A DNA stretch of 62,709 bases from Elusimicrobiota bacterium (GTDB lineage Bacteria > Elusimicrobiota > Elusimicrobia > UBA1565 > UBA9628), in contig JACRNU010000043.1 in assembly GCA_016234805.1 (NCBI GenBank), positions 1 through 62,709 of the forward strand, in the 5' to 3' direction. Shown here in pieces: positions 1 to 8,804 of this stretch. The notes below the pieces were generated by a model. The model had not been told where the DNA came from. It searched no databases and worked only from the letters and a program-made list of their open reading frames with translations. Both the position numbers and the translations under genes were made by a program. The first letter of the stretch is position 1, and each line of letters starts with the position of its first letter.

Positions 1-3000
1 GCGGCCTATGTCCGGATGGAGGCGGGCGTGGCCGGGGCGGGCGGCAAGGTCACGGAGAGCCTCAGGGTCGCGGGATCCCTCAGGGAGACCCGGTCCCTGC
101 TCATGCAGGTCTCCGGCACCAACCAGTGGGTCAATGCAGCGGGCAACTACATCACCTACGCGGCTGCCCTGGCCCTGGCCGCCCCGGTCATGAGCGGGGC
201 CATGAGCGGAGTGTCCAAGCTCGCGGGCTGGCTCAACGCCCCGCTGGCCAAGAACGCCTATCTGGGCCTTCCTTTGAAGATGATCGAAGAGACGGCCCTG
301 CACGCCTCCATCCGGCTCGATTCCCTGAACCCCGCGGCCCAGAACATCTCGAACGTCAGCCAAAACGCGCTCTTGAACGGCCTCTGGCGCTACGGGGCCT
401 ATTCCGGGGTCCGGTTCGTCAATGCCGCGGCCCGGCAGGCCGCGTTCACCGCGACAGCGGGGTCCATCAGCTCCCTCTTTACCGTGGGCGGCCATCTATG
501 GGACGAATACGTGCCTGAATTCGACCTCTGGGTCATCTCCAACGACAAGGACCACTCTCCGTTCCGCAGAGGCTTGGGCGGGGCCATGGAGGCCGCCGGG
601 ATGGGCTTCAAGGGAGGAGTGGTCTGGGCCAACGAGTCCTGGCATCCCCTGCTGGGCTACATCGGGGTGCCGTCCTCGGCCTACGAGGGCACGGTCCTGG
701 CCTGGCCTGCCGAGGTCATCGGGTCGCAGGGCGCGGTCGGCTCCTTGAGTACCTTCGTGCAGAAGCTCGGCGTGCCCGTGTCCGAGAAGCTGAGCCTCGC
801 TACCCTGGCCGGGGCAGGCAGGGGCGGCTTCGTCGCCTCCTTCGCGCTCGGCATGGCGGACAACATCACCAAGTACATGCTCTTCAGCAACGCGGTCGGA
901 AAGGTCGCGGAGATGAGGTCCTGGGCCAGCACCGAGGGCGAGATGGACATCGAGCGTCGCATCCGCAAGGCCCAGCACGTCAAGAACTGGTGGGTGGAAT
1001 CGGCCATCTGGCTGGCCCTGCCCGTGTATCCTGCCAAGTATCAGGTCCTTGCGGCCGATGCCCAGCGCGCCAAGCAGGGGCAGGAGGAATACGACCGCGA
1101 GGGACGGCGGCACGAGTACGCCAACGCCTCCGAGGGCGCGGAGCTGCCCCTCTTGGGCAAGCCCAACGTCCCAGTGGCCCAGCAGATCTTCGACCTGCGC
1201 TGGCTCGGCGAATCCAAGGAGGGCGCCACCTGGAAGGTGACCAAGGAGGTCAAGCGGGCCGGCATGTCCGCCGAGCTCGTGGAGGCCCTGGGCGGCAAGG
1301 GCTCCAAGGTCGGGGACCTCAATCCCCTGGAGATCTTCAAGGTCACGAAGCTCGACGACGGCAAGACGGTCGGCAAGCTCTTCATGAACGACGAGGTGCG
1401 CCTGCTGGCAGGCGAGCGCTTCATCGAATCCCTCGCGGCCAGGAAGGGCCTGGTCGAGCAGATCCTCGCCATCAAGGCCGGCTCCGACCTGCCTGGGTTC
1501 GGGTCGGTGACGCCTGCGATCAAGAGGGAGGTGGCGCTCGCGGTCAAGCTCAAGCCCGTCAAGGGCATCTCGTTCTCCCCGGAGGCCACGGCCGCGGCCG
1601 AGGCCATCATGAAGCCCTACTTCGAGGCGGACCTCGTGCCCAAGCCCGCGGGCAAGGCCTTCATCGAGGCTGTGCGGGCGAACAAGACCATGCAATCCCC
1701 TGCCTTGGAGAAGGCGGTCGAGGACATGTGGCTGGCCACGGCCGAGTGGAAGGCCAACAACAGGAAGGAAGGCCACCCCATGTACAAGAAGGGGTACATG
1801 GACCTGGTCTCTGACCTCAAGAGCAAGGTCGAGACCGCCCCCAACCTCAGCGTGGCCGAGAAGCTCAGCATGACGCGGCTCTACGAGTACTTCGAGGCCA
1901 TCGAGGGGCGGTTCAACGCCTTCAACAAGGTCGGCGTGGTCGACGGCCTGGCCAAGGAGAACCTGGCCGCGCTCCGGGAGCAGTTCAAGACCAACTCCAA
2001 GGTCACGGACCTCATCACCACCTTCGAGGCCAGCCTGGGCAAGTGGCGGTCCGGGGCCACGGATCCCAACGCGCCCGCCATCGCGGGCAAGGGCTCCTCC
2101 TACCGGAACACCATCGCGGATCTCATGACCGCCCTCCACGAGAAGAAGGCGGTGCTCACGCCCGCGGAGTTCGACGCGGTCAGGTCGGCCTTGAAGGAGA
2201 TGGAAGCCGCGCCCTGGGCCGTGCGCGACTCCAAGGGCTCTCCCCTGTCGAGCTGGAGGCCCGAGCAGTTCGAGGCCATGATGACCTCCATGGGGCTCAT
2301 CACCCTCATGGGCCGCGGCGGCACCCCGGTGCAGGAGTTCCTCCTGCTCAAGACCGGGGGCGGCAAGACCATGATGGTCTTCGAGGGCCTGCTCCCCATC
2401 GCGGAGGCGGACGCCGCCTTCCACAAGATGAGCGTGACCTTCCTCACGGTGCAGTCGAACCTTGAGGCCCAGGCTAGACTCGAGTTCAACGCCTATAAGA
2501 AGGTGGCCTCCAAGATCGAGTTCATGACCTACGAGGAGTTCAAGGCGAAGATCGCGGAGAAAAAGCTCGTGGGCAAGGACATCGTCAGGAAGCACTGGAT
2601 CTTCGGCGACGAGGGAGACGGCGCGGCGCTGCAGCCCATGCTCACCATCGGCGAGACCACGGCCTCGATCGCCAAGTCCGCCTCCGCCTACAGGCTCATC
2701 GAGCAGATCCAGAAGTCCATGGAGGCCAAGGTCGGCAAGGGCTCGGTCGAGATCGCGGAAGGAGTCAAGGCCGACGTCAAGCGCGCCCAGGGCGCGGTGG
2801 ACGCGGTGGACGGACGCACGCCCGAGGGCGCGGCCTTGCGCGACACCATGTCCAGGCTCCTCAAGGCCGCGGACCGCCTCGCCCTGGCCCGCTCGCCCGA
2901 GCAGTTCAGCGTGGCCAAGGCCGAGATCGAGGGGCTCCTCAAGGCACAGAACGCCGCGGTCGAGGCCTCAGGCCCGCTCAAGGGCGACGCCAAGGTCCTG

Positions 3001-5802
3001 GCCAAGCTGACCGCCAACACGGACCGGATGCTCAAGCTCGCGGACACCATGGAGAACGCGGGCAAGCCTTCGGTCGTGGCGCGCACGGCAGAGCAGCTCC
3101 AGACCCTCTTGAAGCAGCAGCAGTCGCTCATCGACGGGGCGGACCTCGGCGGGACCGTGCGCGGGACTTCCCTCAAGGCCGCGGCCGAGTCCCTGAGGGC
3201 CAGGCTCTTCAACGCGGTCCAGGCCGGCGAAGGGCCCATGACCGCGAGCAAGGCGGATTGGGCCAGAGCGGTCCGCGAGTCGAGCCAGTCCCAGCGCCAG
3301 GCCTTGAACGATTCTCCCGGTTCGGGACCGGAGCAGTCCACGGCCCTGCGCGAGCTCGGCACCCGGGTCAGGGAGCGGCTCAGCACCCGGCCCGAGATGG
3401 AAGTGAGGACCCGGATGGAGCTCCTCTCCGAGGTGCAGAAAGCCTTCCGCCAGCAGGAGAATCTCCTCGGCCTCGTGCGCCGCGACCCCACGAGCGCCCT
3501 CATGGACATGTGGGGCGCCGCGTCCAAGGAGAAGTCCGCGGCCCAGTCCCGCGTGGACCTCGTCACCAAGGAGCTCGCCAAGCTCGAGGCCGACCTGCAG
3601 GCCTTCGGGGGCCGCGCCAAGACCGCGGAGGCCCTCAGGGCCAAGGCCGAGTCGCTCCGCATCGAGAAGGCAGGGCTCGAGGCCCGCATCAAGCTCTACG
3701 AGGGGTTCGCCAACGGCTCGCCTGAGGGGGCCCGGTCCAAGCAGGGAGCCCTGGAACTCCGGCAATCGGCCTTGAAGCGGGAGGGCGTGCTCAACAACGA
3801 GCTGGCCAAGACCCAGCGGAAGATCGTCGAGGCCCGCACGCGCGGGGAGTCCACGGAGGTCCTGGAGGGAAGGATCAAGACCATCGAGGCCGAGATCTCG
3901 ACCGCCAAGGCCGACCTCTCACGGGCCGGCCAGGGCGTGGCCCCGACGAGCGCGGATTTCACCCACGCGCGCAGGCTGCTCTCCCAGGACGGGGTCGAGA
4001 TCGTCCGGCTCATCGAGGAGGGCAAGACGGGCTGGGAGTCTGCGGCCATGGAGCGCCTGGCCGTGCGCGAGAAGATGGTGCGGGGGTTCGCCCGCAGCGA
4101 CAACCCGATCTACGAGATCTACCGCGGCATGCGGCGCGACATGTATTCTGTCGCGGCGGACGTCGAGCGCATGTCCCCGGACAACGCCATCGGCGACGCC
4201 GCGGTCAAGCGCATCAACCAGACCCTCGACGGCCGCAGCCTCACGGGTCTGGGAGCGACCTATCTCAAGAACCTCGTCACGGGCGGGTCCATGCAGGTCA
4301 CGGACGTGGGCCTGACCCGCGTCAAGGGAGTCGAGCTCCTCAAGGCCGTGATGACCGACCCGGTCATGCCGCAGAGCCAGAAGATGGACCTCTTCTGGAA
4401 CATCGTGCCCTCCATCCTCTGGCCGCGCGGCCCCACCGGCAAGGGCGGCTCCTGGGTGCGCAACGAGCTCGTCAACCTGGCCCGGGGCCATTTCGACAAC
4501 CCCGCCACCATCCGGCTGGACAACAGGGCGGGCCGCATCAACGTGATCCACAACGGGCAGTGGTTCGACAGCATGGACACCCCGACCCGTCGGTTCTGGG
4601 AGATCGAGTACGGCACGGACCTGACCCTCCCCTACAAGCACAAGACCGTCTCGACCATCAAGGACATCATCGACAACAAGAAGGCCCGCTTCATCCTGAT
4701 GTCGGGCACCGCGGGGCAGGAACTCCGCCGGATCATGGAGTCCCGCGGCACCCGGTTCGGAGGGTCGCCCTCCAAGGCTCCCGAGAACGTGGGCCTGGAC
4801 ATCATCGGCGAGCGTTCCCAGCGCTTCGAGAAGGTCAGGCAGGTCCCCAAGACCGGGGCGGAGATCTCCCAGGACCTCGTGGTGGTCAAGCCCCAGTCCA
4901 AGGCGCCCGAGGCCGTCAAGGCGTGGTTTGAGAAGGCCGGGGTGGGCAATGAGAACCAGGCCGTGGTGCGGATCTCGGAGGCGCCCACCGCGGACGGGGT
5001 GCGCTCCTACCTGCAGTCCTTGAGGAAGAACCAGCCGTCCTCGACGAGCCTCACCGTGCTGAGCCTCTCCGACACACGGGCCCTGCGCGAGGTCCGGAAA
5101 TTCCTCATCAAGGAGGGCCTGGCCAAGCCCAGCGAGATCGCCCAGGTCTTCTCCGACACCGAGTGGCTCAGGGAGAACCGGCCCCAGGCCAACGTCCAGA
5201 AGCAGATGAACCTCGACGGCCTCAACACCGGGGAGGTCAAGTTCCTCCTGCTCGACACCCGGGTGGGCGGCCGGGGCCTGGACCTCAACTTCAAGGGCGA
5301 CCGGGAGAACCCGGACCCCAAGGCCTTCAAGGGCTATACGAACTACGAGATGCTCGTCATCGACCCGGCCGACATGTCGGCCGTGCACCTCCTGCAGGCC
5401 CAGGGCCGCATCGACGTGGCCCGCATCCTGCCCAACGCGCCGAGGAACTTCACCCTCCTCATGGACGTCAAGAGCGTCCAGAATAATCCCACCTTCGCCG
5501 AGATGGCGCGGACGGACCCCGTGTTCGCCGAGCTGCGCGCCGACCCGGAGGTCCAGGCCTACGCCAAGAAGCTCGGCCGGGTCGTGGACTGGCCGGGCAT
5601 CCACGAGTACCTCACCCAGCCGTCCGTGGCCCAGTCAAGGCCCGGGCTGGTGGGCCGCTACAACGACGCGGTCCGCAAGGCCCTCGACGCCAAGCAGCTC
5701 GACGTGGAGCTCGAGCAGCTGAACTCCTCGTCGGTCGGGGAGAAGTCCACCAAGTTCGACCCCAAGTATCGCGGCTTGGAATCCCGAGGCTCGGGCCCAT
5801 GA
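1..5802 (+). CDS. Giant SecA-like DEAD-type ATPase/helicase protein (5' end outside window)
   Basis: The frame is open from the first base; the first ATG is at 16, so the protein (at least 1928 residues from there) probably begins outside the window. Visible ATPase parts, numbered from that ATG: Walker A LLKTGGGKT near 778 (SecA has a similar KTGEGKT), Walker B/DEAD-like FGDEGDG near 863, motif III-like LMSGTAG near 1560, motif V-like GGRGLDL near 1750, and motif VI-like QAQGRIDVAR near 1793. Between Walker B and the second motor half lies a long Lys/Glu/Ala-rich region with coiled-coil character (about 900-1330). The N-terminal part has short hydrophobic stretches but no clear signal peptide here. 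SecA moves preproteins with such a motor; this protein is about twice SecA's length and lacks its recognisable preprotein-binding layout, so a helicase or translocase role is inferred. Its stop overlaps the next start (ATGA), coupling it to a caspase-like lipoprotein. Confidence 0.75.
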   Translation, partial: AAYVRMEAGVAGAGGKVTESLRVAGSLRETRSLLMQVSGTNQWVNAAGNYITYAAALALAAPVMSGAMSGVSKLAGWLNAPLAKNAYLGLPLKMIEETALHASIRLDSLNPAAQNISNVSQNALLNGLWRYGAYSGVRFVNAAARQAAFTATAGSISSLFTVGGHLWDEYVPEFDLWVISNDKDHSPFRRGLGGAMEAAGMGFKGGVVWANESWHPLLGYIGVPSSAYEGTVLAWPAEVIGSQGAVGSLSTFVQKLGVPVSEKLSLATLAGAGRGGFVASFALGMADNITKYMLFSNAVGKVAEMRSWASTEGEMDIERRIRKAQHVKNWWVESAIWLALPVYPAKYQVLAADAQRAKQGQEEYDREGRRHEYANASEGAELPLLGKPNVPVAQQIFDLRWLGESKEGATWKVTKEVKRAGMSAELVEALGGKGSKVGDLNPLEIFKVTKLDDGKTVGKLFMNDEVRLLAGERFIESLAARKGLVEQILAIKAGSDLPGFGSVTPAIKREVALAVKLKPVKGISFSPEATAAAEAIMKPYFEADLVPKPAGKAFIEAVRANKTMQSPALEKAVEDMWLATAEWKANNRKEGHPMYKKGYMDLVSDLKSKVETAPNLSVAEKLSMTRLYEYFEAIEGRFNAFNKVGVVDGLAKENLAALREQFKTNSKVTDLITTFEASLGKWRSGATDPNAPAIAGKGSSYRNTIADLMTALHEKKAVLTPAEFDAVRSALKEMEAAPWAVRDSKGSPLSSWRPEQFEAMMTSMGLITLMGRGGTPVQEFLLLKTGGGKTMMVFEGLLPIAEADAAFHKMSVTFLTVQSNLEAQARLEFNAYKKVASKIEFMTYEEFKAKIAEKKLVGKDIVRKHWIFGDEGDGAALQPMLTIGETTASIAKSASAYRLIEQIQKSMEAKVGKGSVEIAEGVKADVKRAQGAVDAVDGRTPEGAALRDTMSRLLKAADRLALARSPEQFSVAKAEIEGLLKAQNAAVEASGPLKGDAKVLAKLTANTDRMLKLADTMENAGKPSVVARTAEQLQTLLKQQQSLIDGADLGGTVRGTSLKAAAESLRARLFNAVQAGEGPMTASKADWARAVRESSQSQRQALNDSPGSGPEQSTALRELGTRVRERLSTRPEMEVRTRMELLSEVQKAFRQQENLLGLVRRDPTSALMDMWGAASKEKSAAQSRVDLVTKELAKLEADLQAFGGRAKTAEALRAKAESLRIEKAGLEARIKLYEGFANGSPEGARSKQGALELRQSALKREGVLNNELAKTQRKIVEARTRGESTEVLEGRIKTIEAEISTAKADLSRAGQGVAPTSADFTHARRLLSQDGVEIVRLIEEGKTGWESAAMERLAVREKMVRGFARSDNPIYEIYRGMRRDMYSVAADVERMSPDNAIGDAAVKRINQTLDGRSLTGLGATYLKNLVTGGSMQVTDVGLTRVKGVELLKAVMTDPVMPQSQKMDLFWNIVPSILWPRGPTGKGGSWVRNELVNLARGHFDNPATIRLDNRAGRINVIHNGQWFDSMDTPTRRFWEIEYGTDLTLPYKHKTVSTIKDIIDNKKARFILMSGTAGQELRRIMESRGTRFGGSPSKAPENVGLDIIGERSQRFEKVRQVPKTGAEISQDLVVVKPQSKAPEAVKAWFEKAGVGNENQAVVRISEAPTADGVRSYLQSLRKNQPSSTSLTVLSLSDTRALREVRKFLIKEGLAKPSEIAQVFSDTEWLRENRPQANVQKQMNLDGLNTGEVKFLLLDTRVGGRGLDLNFKGDRENPDPKAFKGYTNYEMLVIDPADMSAVHLLQAQGRIDVARILPNAPRNFTLLMDVKSVQNNPTFAEMARTDPVFAELRADPEVQAYAKKLGRVVDWPGIHEYLTQPSVAQSRPGLVGRYNDAVRKALDAKQLDVELEQLNSSSVGEKSTKFDPKYRGLESRGSGP

Positions 5803-7241
5803 GGCGCCTGAGTCTCGCCCTGGCCGCGGGCGTTGCTTTGGCGCTCCCGATCCTGCTTGCCGGCTGTTCCAGCCCCTTGATCCAGGCCTCCACGATGGGC
5901 GACACGCAGAAAGTCCTCGCATTGCTGGGAAGGGGCGCCCACATCGAGACGAAACAGATGACGGGATGCCGCATGTACGCGCGGCAGCCCGGCGCGTGGG
6001 CCGGGATGGAGACTCCCTTGATCTGCGCGGCGGTCAACGGGCGCTACGAGACGGTGAAGGCCCTGCTGGACCGGGGGGCCGACATCAACGCCCGGGACTT
6101 CACTCATTCCACCGCGCTGATGTATTCAGCCATGCTCGGATATATGGACGTCGTGGAGCTCCTGCTGGCCCGTGGGGCCGACGAGGACATGAAGAACAAG
6201 GAGGGGGTGACGGCCCTGCAGATAGCCCGGCAGAAGGGGTTCTACGCCCTCGCGGACCTTTTTCAGAAGGAGAAAGCCATGGGACGCGTGTCAGCGCGCC
6301 GCCAGGCTTTGGCCCAGGCCGCGGCTCCGGGGCCGGACAAGGAAGAGATGCAGCGCATGATGGAAGAGGCGGCGAAGAAGGCCGTGCAAGCCATCCAGCC
6401 GCCCAAGCCCGCGGCGGACGGGGCCCCCGGTTCCGAGGCGGCAGCTTCCGGCACGGGTGCTTCCGACGTGGACCGCCCCTCCTACCGTTTGGCCGAGAAC
6501 GCGGAAAACTACGGCCTGGTCATCGGGGTGGAGAAGTACGAGACCCTTCCCAAGGCTGATTTCGCGGAAAAAGACGCCGCAGCGGTCAAGGATCACCTGC
6601 TCGCGCTCGGCTATCCACAGCGCAACGTCGTGTTCCTGGCCGGGCCGCAGGCGAGCTATACCAACATCAAGAAATACGTCGAGTCCTGGCTCCCTGCCCG
6701 GGTGAGGGAGGGGTCCACGGTGTTCGTCTACTTCTCAGGGCACGGGGCTCCGGACCCGGCGAGCGGCGAGGCGTACCTGGTCCCGTACTCCGGGGACCCC
6801 GAATTCCTCCAGGACACGGGATATCCCATGAAGCGGCTCCACGCCAAGCTCAACGCTCTCAAGGCCAAGCACGTCATCCTTGCCATGGACTCGTGCTTCT
6901 CCGGGGCAGGAGGGCGTTCCGTCCTGGCCAAGGGGATACGGCCTCTCGTGGCCAAGATCGAGGCATGGGCCGGCCAGGGCGGGAAGGTCGTCACCCTGGC
7001 CGCGTCCGCTTCCAACCAGATCTCCGGCACGGTGGAAGAGCAGGGACATGGGGCGTTCACCTACTTCCTCCTGAAGGGGTTGAACGGCGCCGCGGCGGAT
7101 CCCTCGGGGGGGGTGACGGTGCGCTCCCTCTTCGACTACCTCGTCCCCAAGGTCTCGGATGCCGCTCGGCTGAGGAACCGCGACCAGACTCCTCAGCTCC
7201 TGCGGTCGGACCTCATGGATCCCGGACTCCGGATCCGCTAG
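5799..7241 (+). CDS. Lipoprotein with ankyrin repeats and a caspase-like (peptidase C14) domain
   Basis: 480 residues. The N-terminus is a lipoprotein signal with lipobox LLAGC (Cys about 23), so the protein should be membrane-anchored outside the cytoplasm. Residues about 30-165 form ankyrin-type repeats (for example VKALLDRGADINARD and VVELLLARGADEDMK). A Lys/Ala/Pro linker follows, then a caspase-fold domain from about 230: YGLVIGVEKY opening, catalytic His in YFSGHG (about 314) and catalytic Cys in MDSCFSG (about 366), both intact. Metacaspase-like C14 enzymes cleave after Arg/Lys or Asp, but the specificity cannot be read here. The start overlaps the stop of the SecA-like gene (ATGA), suggesting joint expression. 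The combination of ankyrins, lipidation and a caspase fold suggests regulated proteolysis at the envelope; that role is inferred. Confidence 0.85.
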   Translation: MRRLSLALAAGVALALPILLAGCSSPLIQASTMGDTQKVLALLGRGAHIETKQMTGCRMYARQPGAWAGMETPLICAAVNGRYETVKALLDRGADINARDFTHSTALMYSAMLGYMDVVELLLARGADEDMKNKEGVTALQIARQKGFYALADLFQKEKAMGRVSARRQALAQAAAPGPDKEEMQRMMEEAAKKAVQAIQPPKPAADGAPGSEAAASGTGASDVDRPSYRLAENAENYGLVIGVEKYETLPKADFAEKDAAAVKDHLLALGYPQRNVVFLAGPQASYTNIKKYVESWLPARVREGSTVFVYFSGHGAPDPASGEAYLVPYSGDPEFLQDTGYPMKRLHAKLNALKAKHVILAMDSCFSGAGGRSVLAKGIRPLVAKIEAWAGQGGKVVTLAASASNQISGTVEEQGHGAFTYFLLKGLNGAAADPSGGVTVRSLFDYLVPKVSDAARLRNRDQTPQLLRSDLMDPGLRIR

Positions 7242-7281
7242 TCTGAAGTTTCCTTTCGGCCCTCCCGAAGACTGATCCAGG
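7242..7281. terminator. Weak hairpin between convergent genes
   Basis: The 40-bp gap between the caspase-like gene and the convergent sugar transferase contains TTTCGG and CCGAAG arms around a short loop. The stem is short and has no T tract, so a bidirectional terminator is only possible. Confidence 0.25.
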
Positions 7282-8715
7282 TCAGACGCCAGTTCCCATG
7301 ACCACGGCCCGCACCGTTCTGGCGAGGATCTTGGCGTCTTGCCACAGGCTCCAGCTGTCGATGTACTTCAAGTCGAGGTTCACCCACTCGTTGAAGTCTT
7401 TGATCGCGTTGCGGCCCGAGACCTGCCAAAGGCCAGTCATCCCGGGACGCATGGAGAGGCGTCTGCGCTGCCAGGCCTCGTAATGCCGCACTTCTGAGGG
7501 CAGGGGAGGGCGCGGCCCCACGAGGCTCATGTCTCCGGTCAGGACGTTCCAGAGTTGGGGCAGTTCGTCGATGGAATATCTCCGCAGGATCCTGCCCAGG
7601 CGCGTGATGCGGGGATCACCTGTCATCTTGAAGATCGGGCCGCTGAGTTCGTTATGCAGAGCTGGAGCGGCATTAGTCGCCGACACCTGGTCCCTCTCGA
7701 CCATGGTGCGGAACTTGAGCATGGAGAACCTGCGGCCGTTGAGCCCGACCCGGGTCTGCTTGAACAGGGACGGGCCGCGGCTCTCCAGGCGGATGAGGAG
7801 GGCCACTGCGAGCATGGGGAGGGCGAGCAGGACCAGAAGGAGAAGGGAGAGGGCCAGGTCGATGGCCTGCTTGACCAGGATCCCAAGCCCCTGCCTGGGG
7901 CTCAGGGAGAAGATGAGCATGGGGATGTCCTGCAGATGGTCGAACCTGGAGAAGAGCACGTCCTCCTGGAGGAAATCGGGCTTGAGCCAGATCTCGATGC
8001 CGCGCTCCTGGCAGGCGGACATGGCGGCTTCAATCCAGTCGGGATTCTGCTTGTAGGCCCCGAAGAAGGCGTAGTCCACGACCATGGAATCCAGGGCCGC
8101 CCCGATGTCCGATAGGCCCTTGCCGTCTGACGCGGACAATCCTTCGCGACGGCCATCCTCCAGCAGGATTCCTTCCTGGAGCCGGTCCATGTTGATGACT
8201 CCGGCGATGGCCAGGCCCAGGGATTTGTGGCCCTGCAGGGTCTCGGTGATTCTGGGCAGGTTGGTGTCGCTGCCGACCAGGAGCACCCTGCGCGCGTTCC
8301 AGCCGAGCGCCATCAGGCGCCTGTAGAAGGCGTAGGTCCCCAGGTGCCACGCCGCGACACCGGCGTAGCTCCAGGCGATCCCGCCGAAGATGAAGGCGCG
8401 GCTCAGGTGGGGGAGCTTGAGCGCGTAGGCGGCGAAGACGTAGATCATCAGGCCCAAGGCGTAGCCCATGGCCAGCTCCCCGAGTACGGACGCGGGCGTC
8501 GCGAACGCGCCGAAGGCGCTGAACCCCCGGTGGGACAGGGTCAGCAGGACCGAGCAGGTCAGCAGTCCGATGGTCGGCATGTAGTCCCGCAGGGCCCTGA
8601 GCGGCTCGGCGCGGCCCTGCATGAACCAGTGGAGGACCGCGTAAGCGGCCACGATCAGGGCTCCTGTGACCACGAGGTGGAGGACGTCCAGCACCTTCTT
8701 GTATTCCCTCAGCAT
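7282..8715 (-). CDS. Polyprenyl-phosphate hexose-1-phosphate transferase (WbaP/WcaJ-type sugar transferase)
   Basis: 477 residues from the chosen ATG at 8715, which has GGGAGG five bases upstream. The N-terminal third holds four to five transmembrane helices, followed by a soluble Rossmann-like region ([17 protein letters not shown]) and a membrane segment near 285. The C-terminal catalytic domain carries family motifs: [47 protein letters not shown] and [14 protein letters not shown]. This family transfers a sugar-1-phosphate from a UDP-sugar to undecaprenyl phosphate at the inner membrane, the first step of O-antigen or exopolysaccharide repeat-unit assembly. It is the last gene of a minus-strand operon after two glycosyltransferases. 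The junction with the preceding gene carries the MTEPKR micro-ORF element. The sugar is not determinable. Confidence 0.9.
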   Translation of the reverse strand: MLREYKKVLDVLHLVVTGALIVAAYAVLHWFMQGRAEPLRALRDYMPTIGLLTCSVLLTLSHRGFSAFGAFATPASVLGELAMGYALGLMIYVFAAYALKLPHLSRAFIFGGIAWSYAGVAAWHLGTYAFYRRLMALGWNARRVLLVGSDTNLPRITETLQGHKSLGLAIAGVINMDRLQEGILLEDGRREGLSASDGKGLSDIGAALDSMVVDYAFFGAYKQNPDWIEAAMSACQERGIEIWLKPDFLQEDVLFSRFDHLQDIPMLIFSLSPRQGLGILVKQAIDLALSLLLLVLLALPMLAVALLIRLESRGPSLFKQTRVGLNGRRFSMLKFRTMVERDQVSATNAAPALHNELSGPIFKMTGDPRITRLGRILRRYSIDELPQLWNVLTGDMSLVGPRPPLPSEVRHYEAWQRRRLSMRPGMTGLWQVSGRNAIKDFNEWVNLDLKYIDSWSLWQDAKILARTVRAVVMGTGV

Positions 8716-8804
8716 GGTCGCCTCCCACGGCGATGGACGGCCGCTTCCCAACGCCTCGTGGAGGCGGCATTTCCTCGTCCAAGGGCTCGCTTAGGCTCGG
8801 TCAT
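8709..8804 (-). CDS. Putative 31-residue coupling micro-ORF (MTEPKR element, copy 1)
   Basis: It begins with ATG overlapping the stop of the upstream glycosyltransferase (ATGA) and ends seven bases into the sugar-transferase gene, so translation could pass across all three frames. The peptide begins MTEPKR and ends VHRRGRRPC, and is Arg-rich. The first 17 bases and the last 26 bases up to the downstream ATG are identical to those at 50378-50433; the middle differs in length and contains a CGCCTC/GAGGCG hairpin (8752-8766). The element supplies the downstream Shine-Dalgarno. It could be a DNA/RNA repeat rather than a true peptide gene. Confidence 0.45.
   Translation of the reverse strand: MTEPKRALGRGNAASTRRWEAAVHRRGRRPC

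Noticed and set aside
496-2595. Minus-strand open frame of 699 codons
   Set aside because: Antisense shadow of the SecA-like gene; composition is atypical and no motif is present.
3919-5604. Minus-strand open frame of 561 codons
   Set aside because: Another antisense shadow of the SecA-like gene with the same low-complexity His/Leu/Gly composition.
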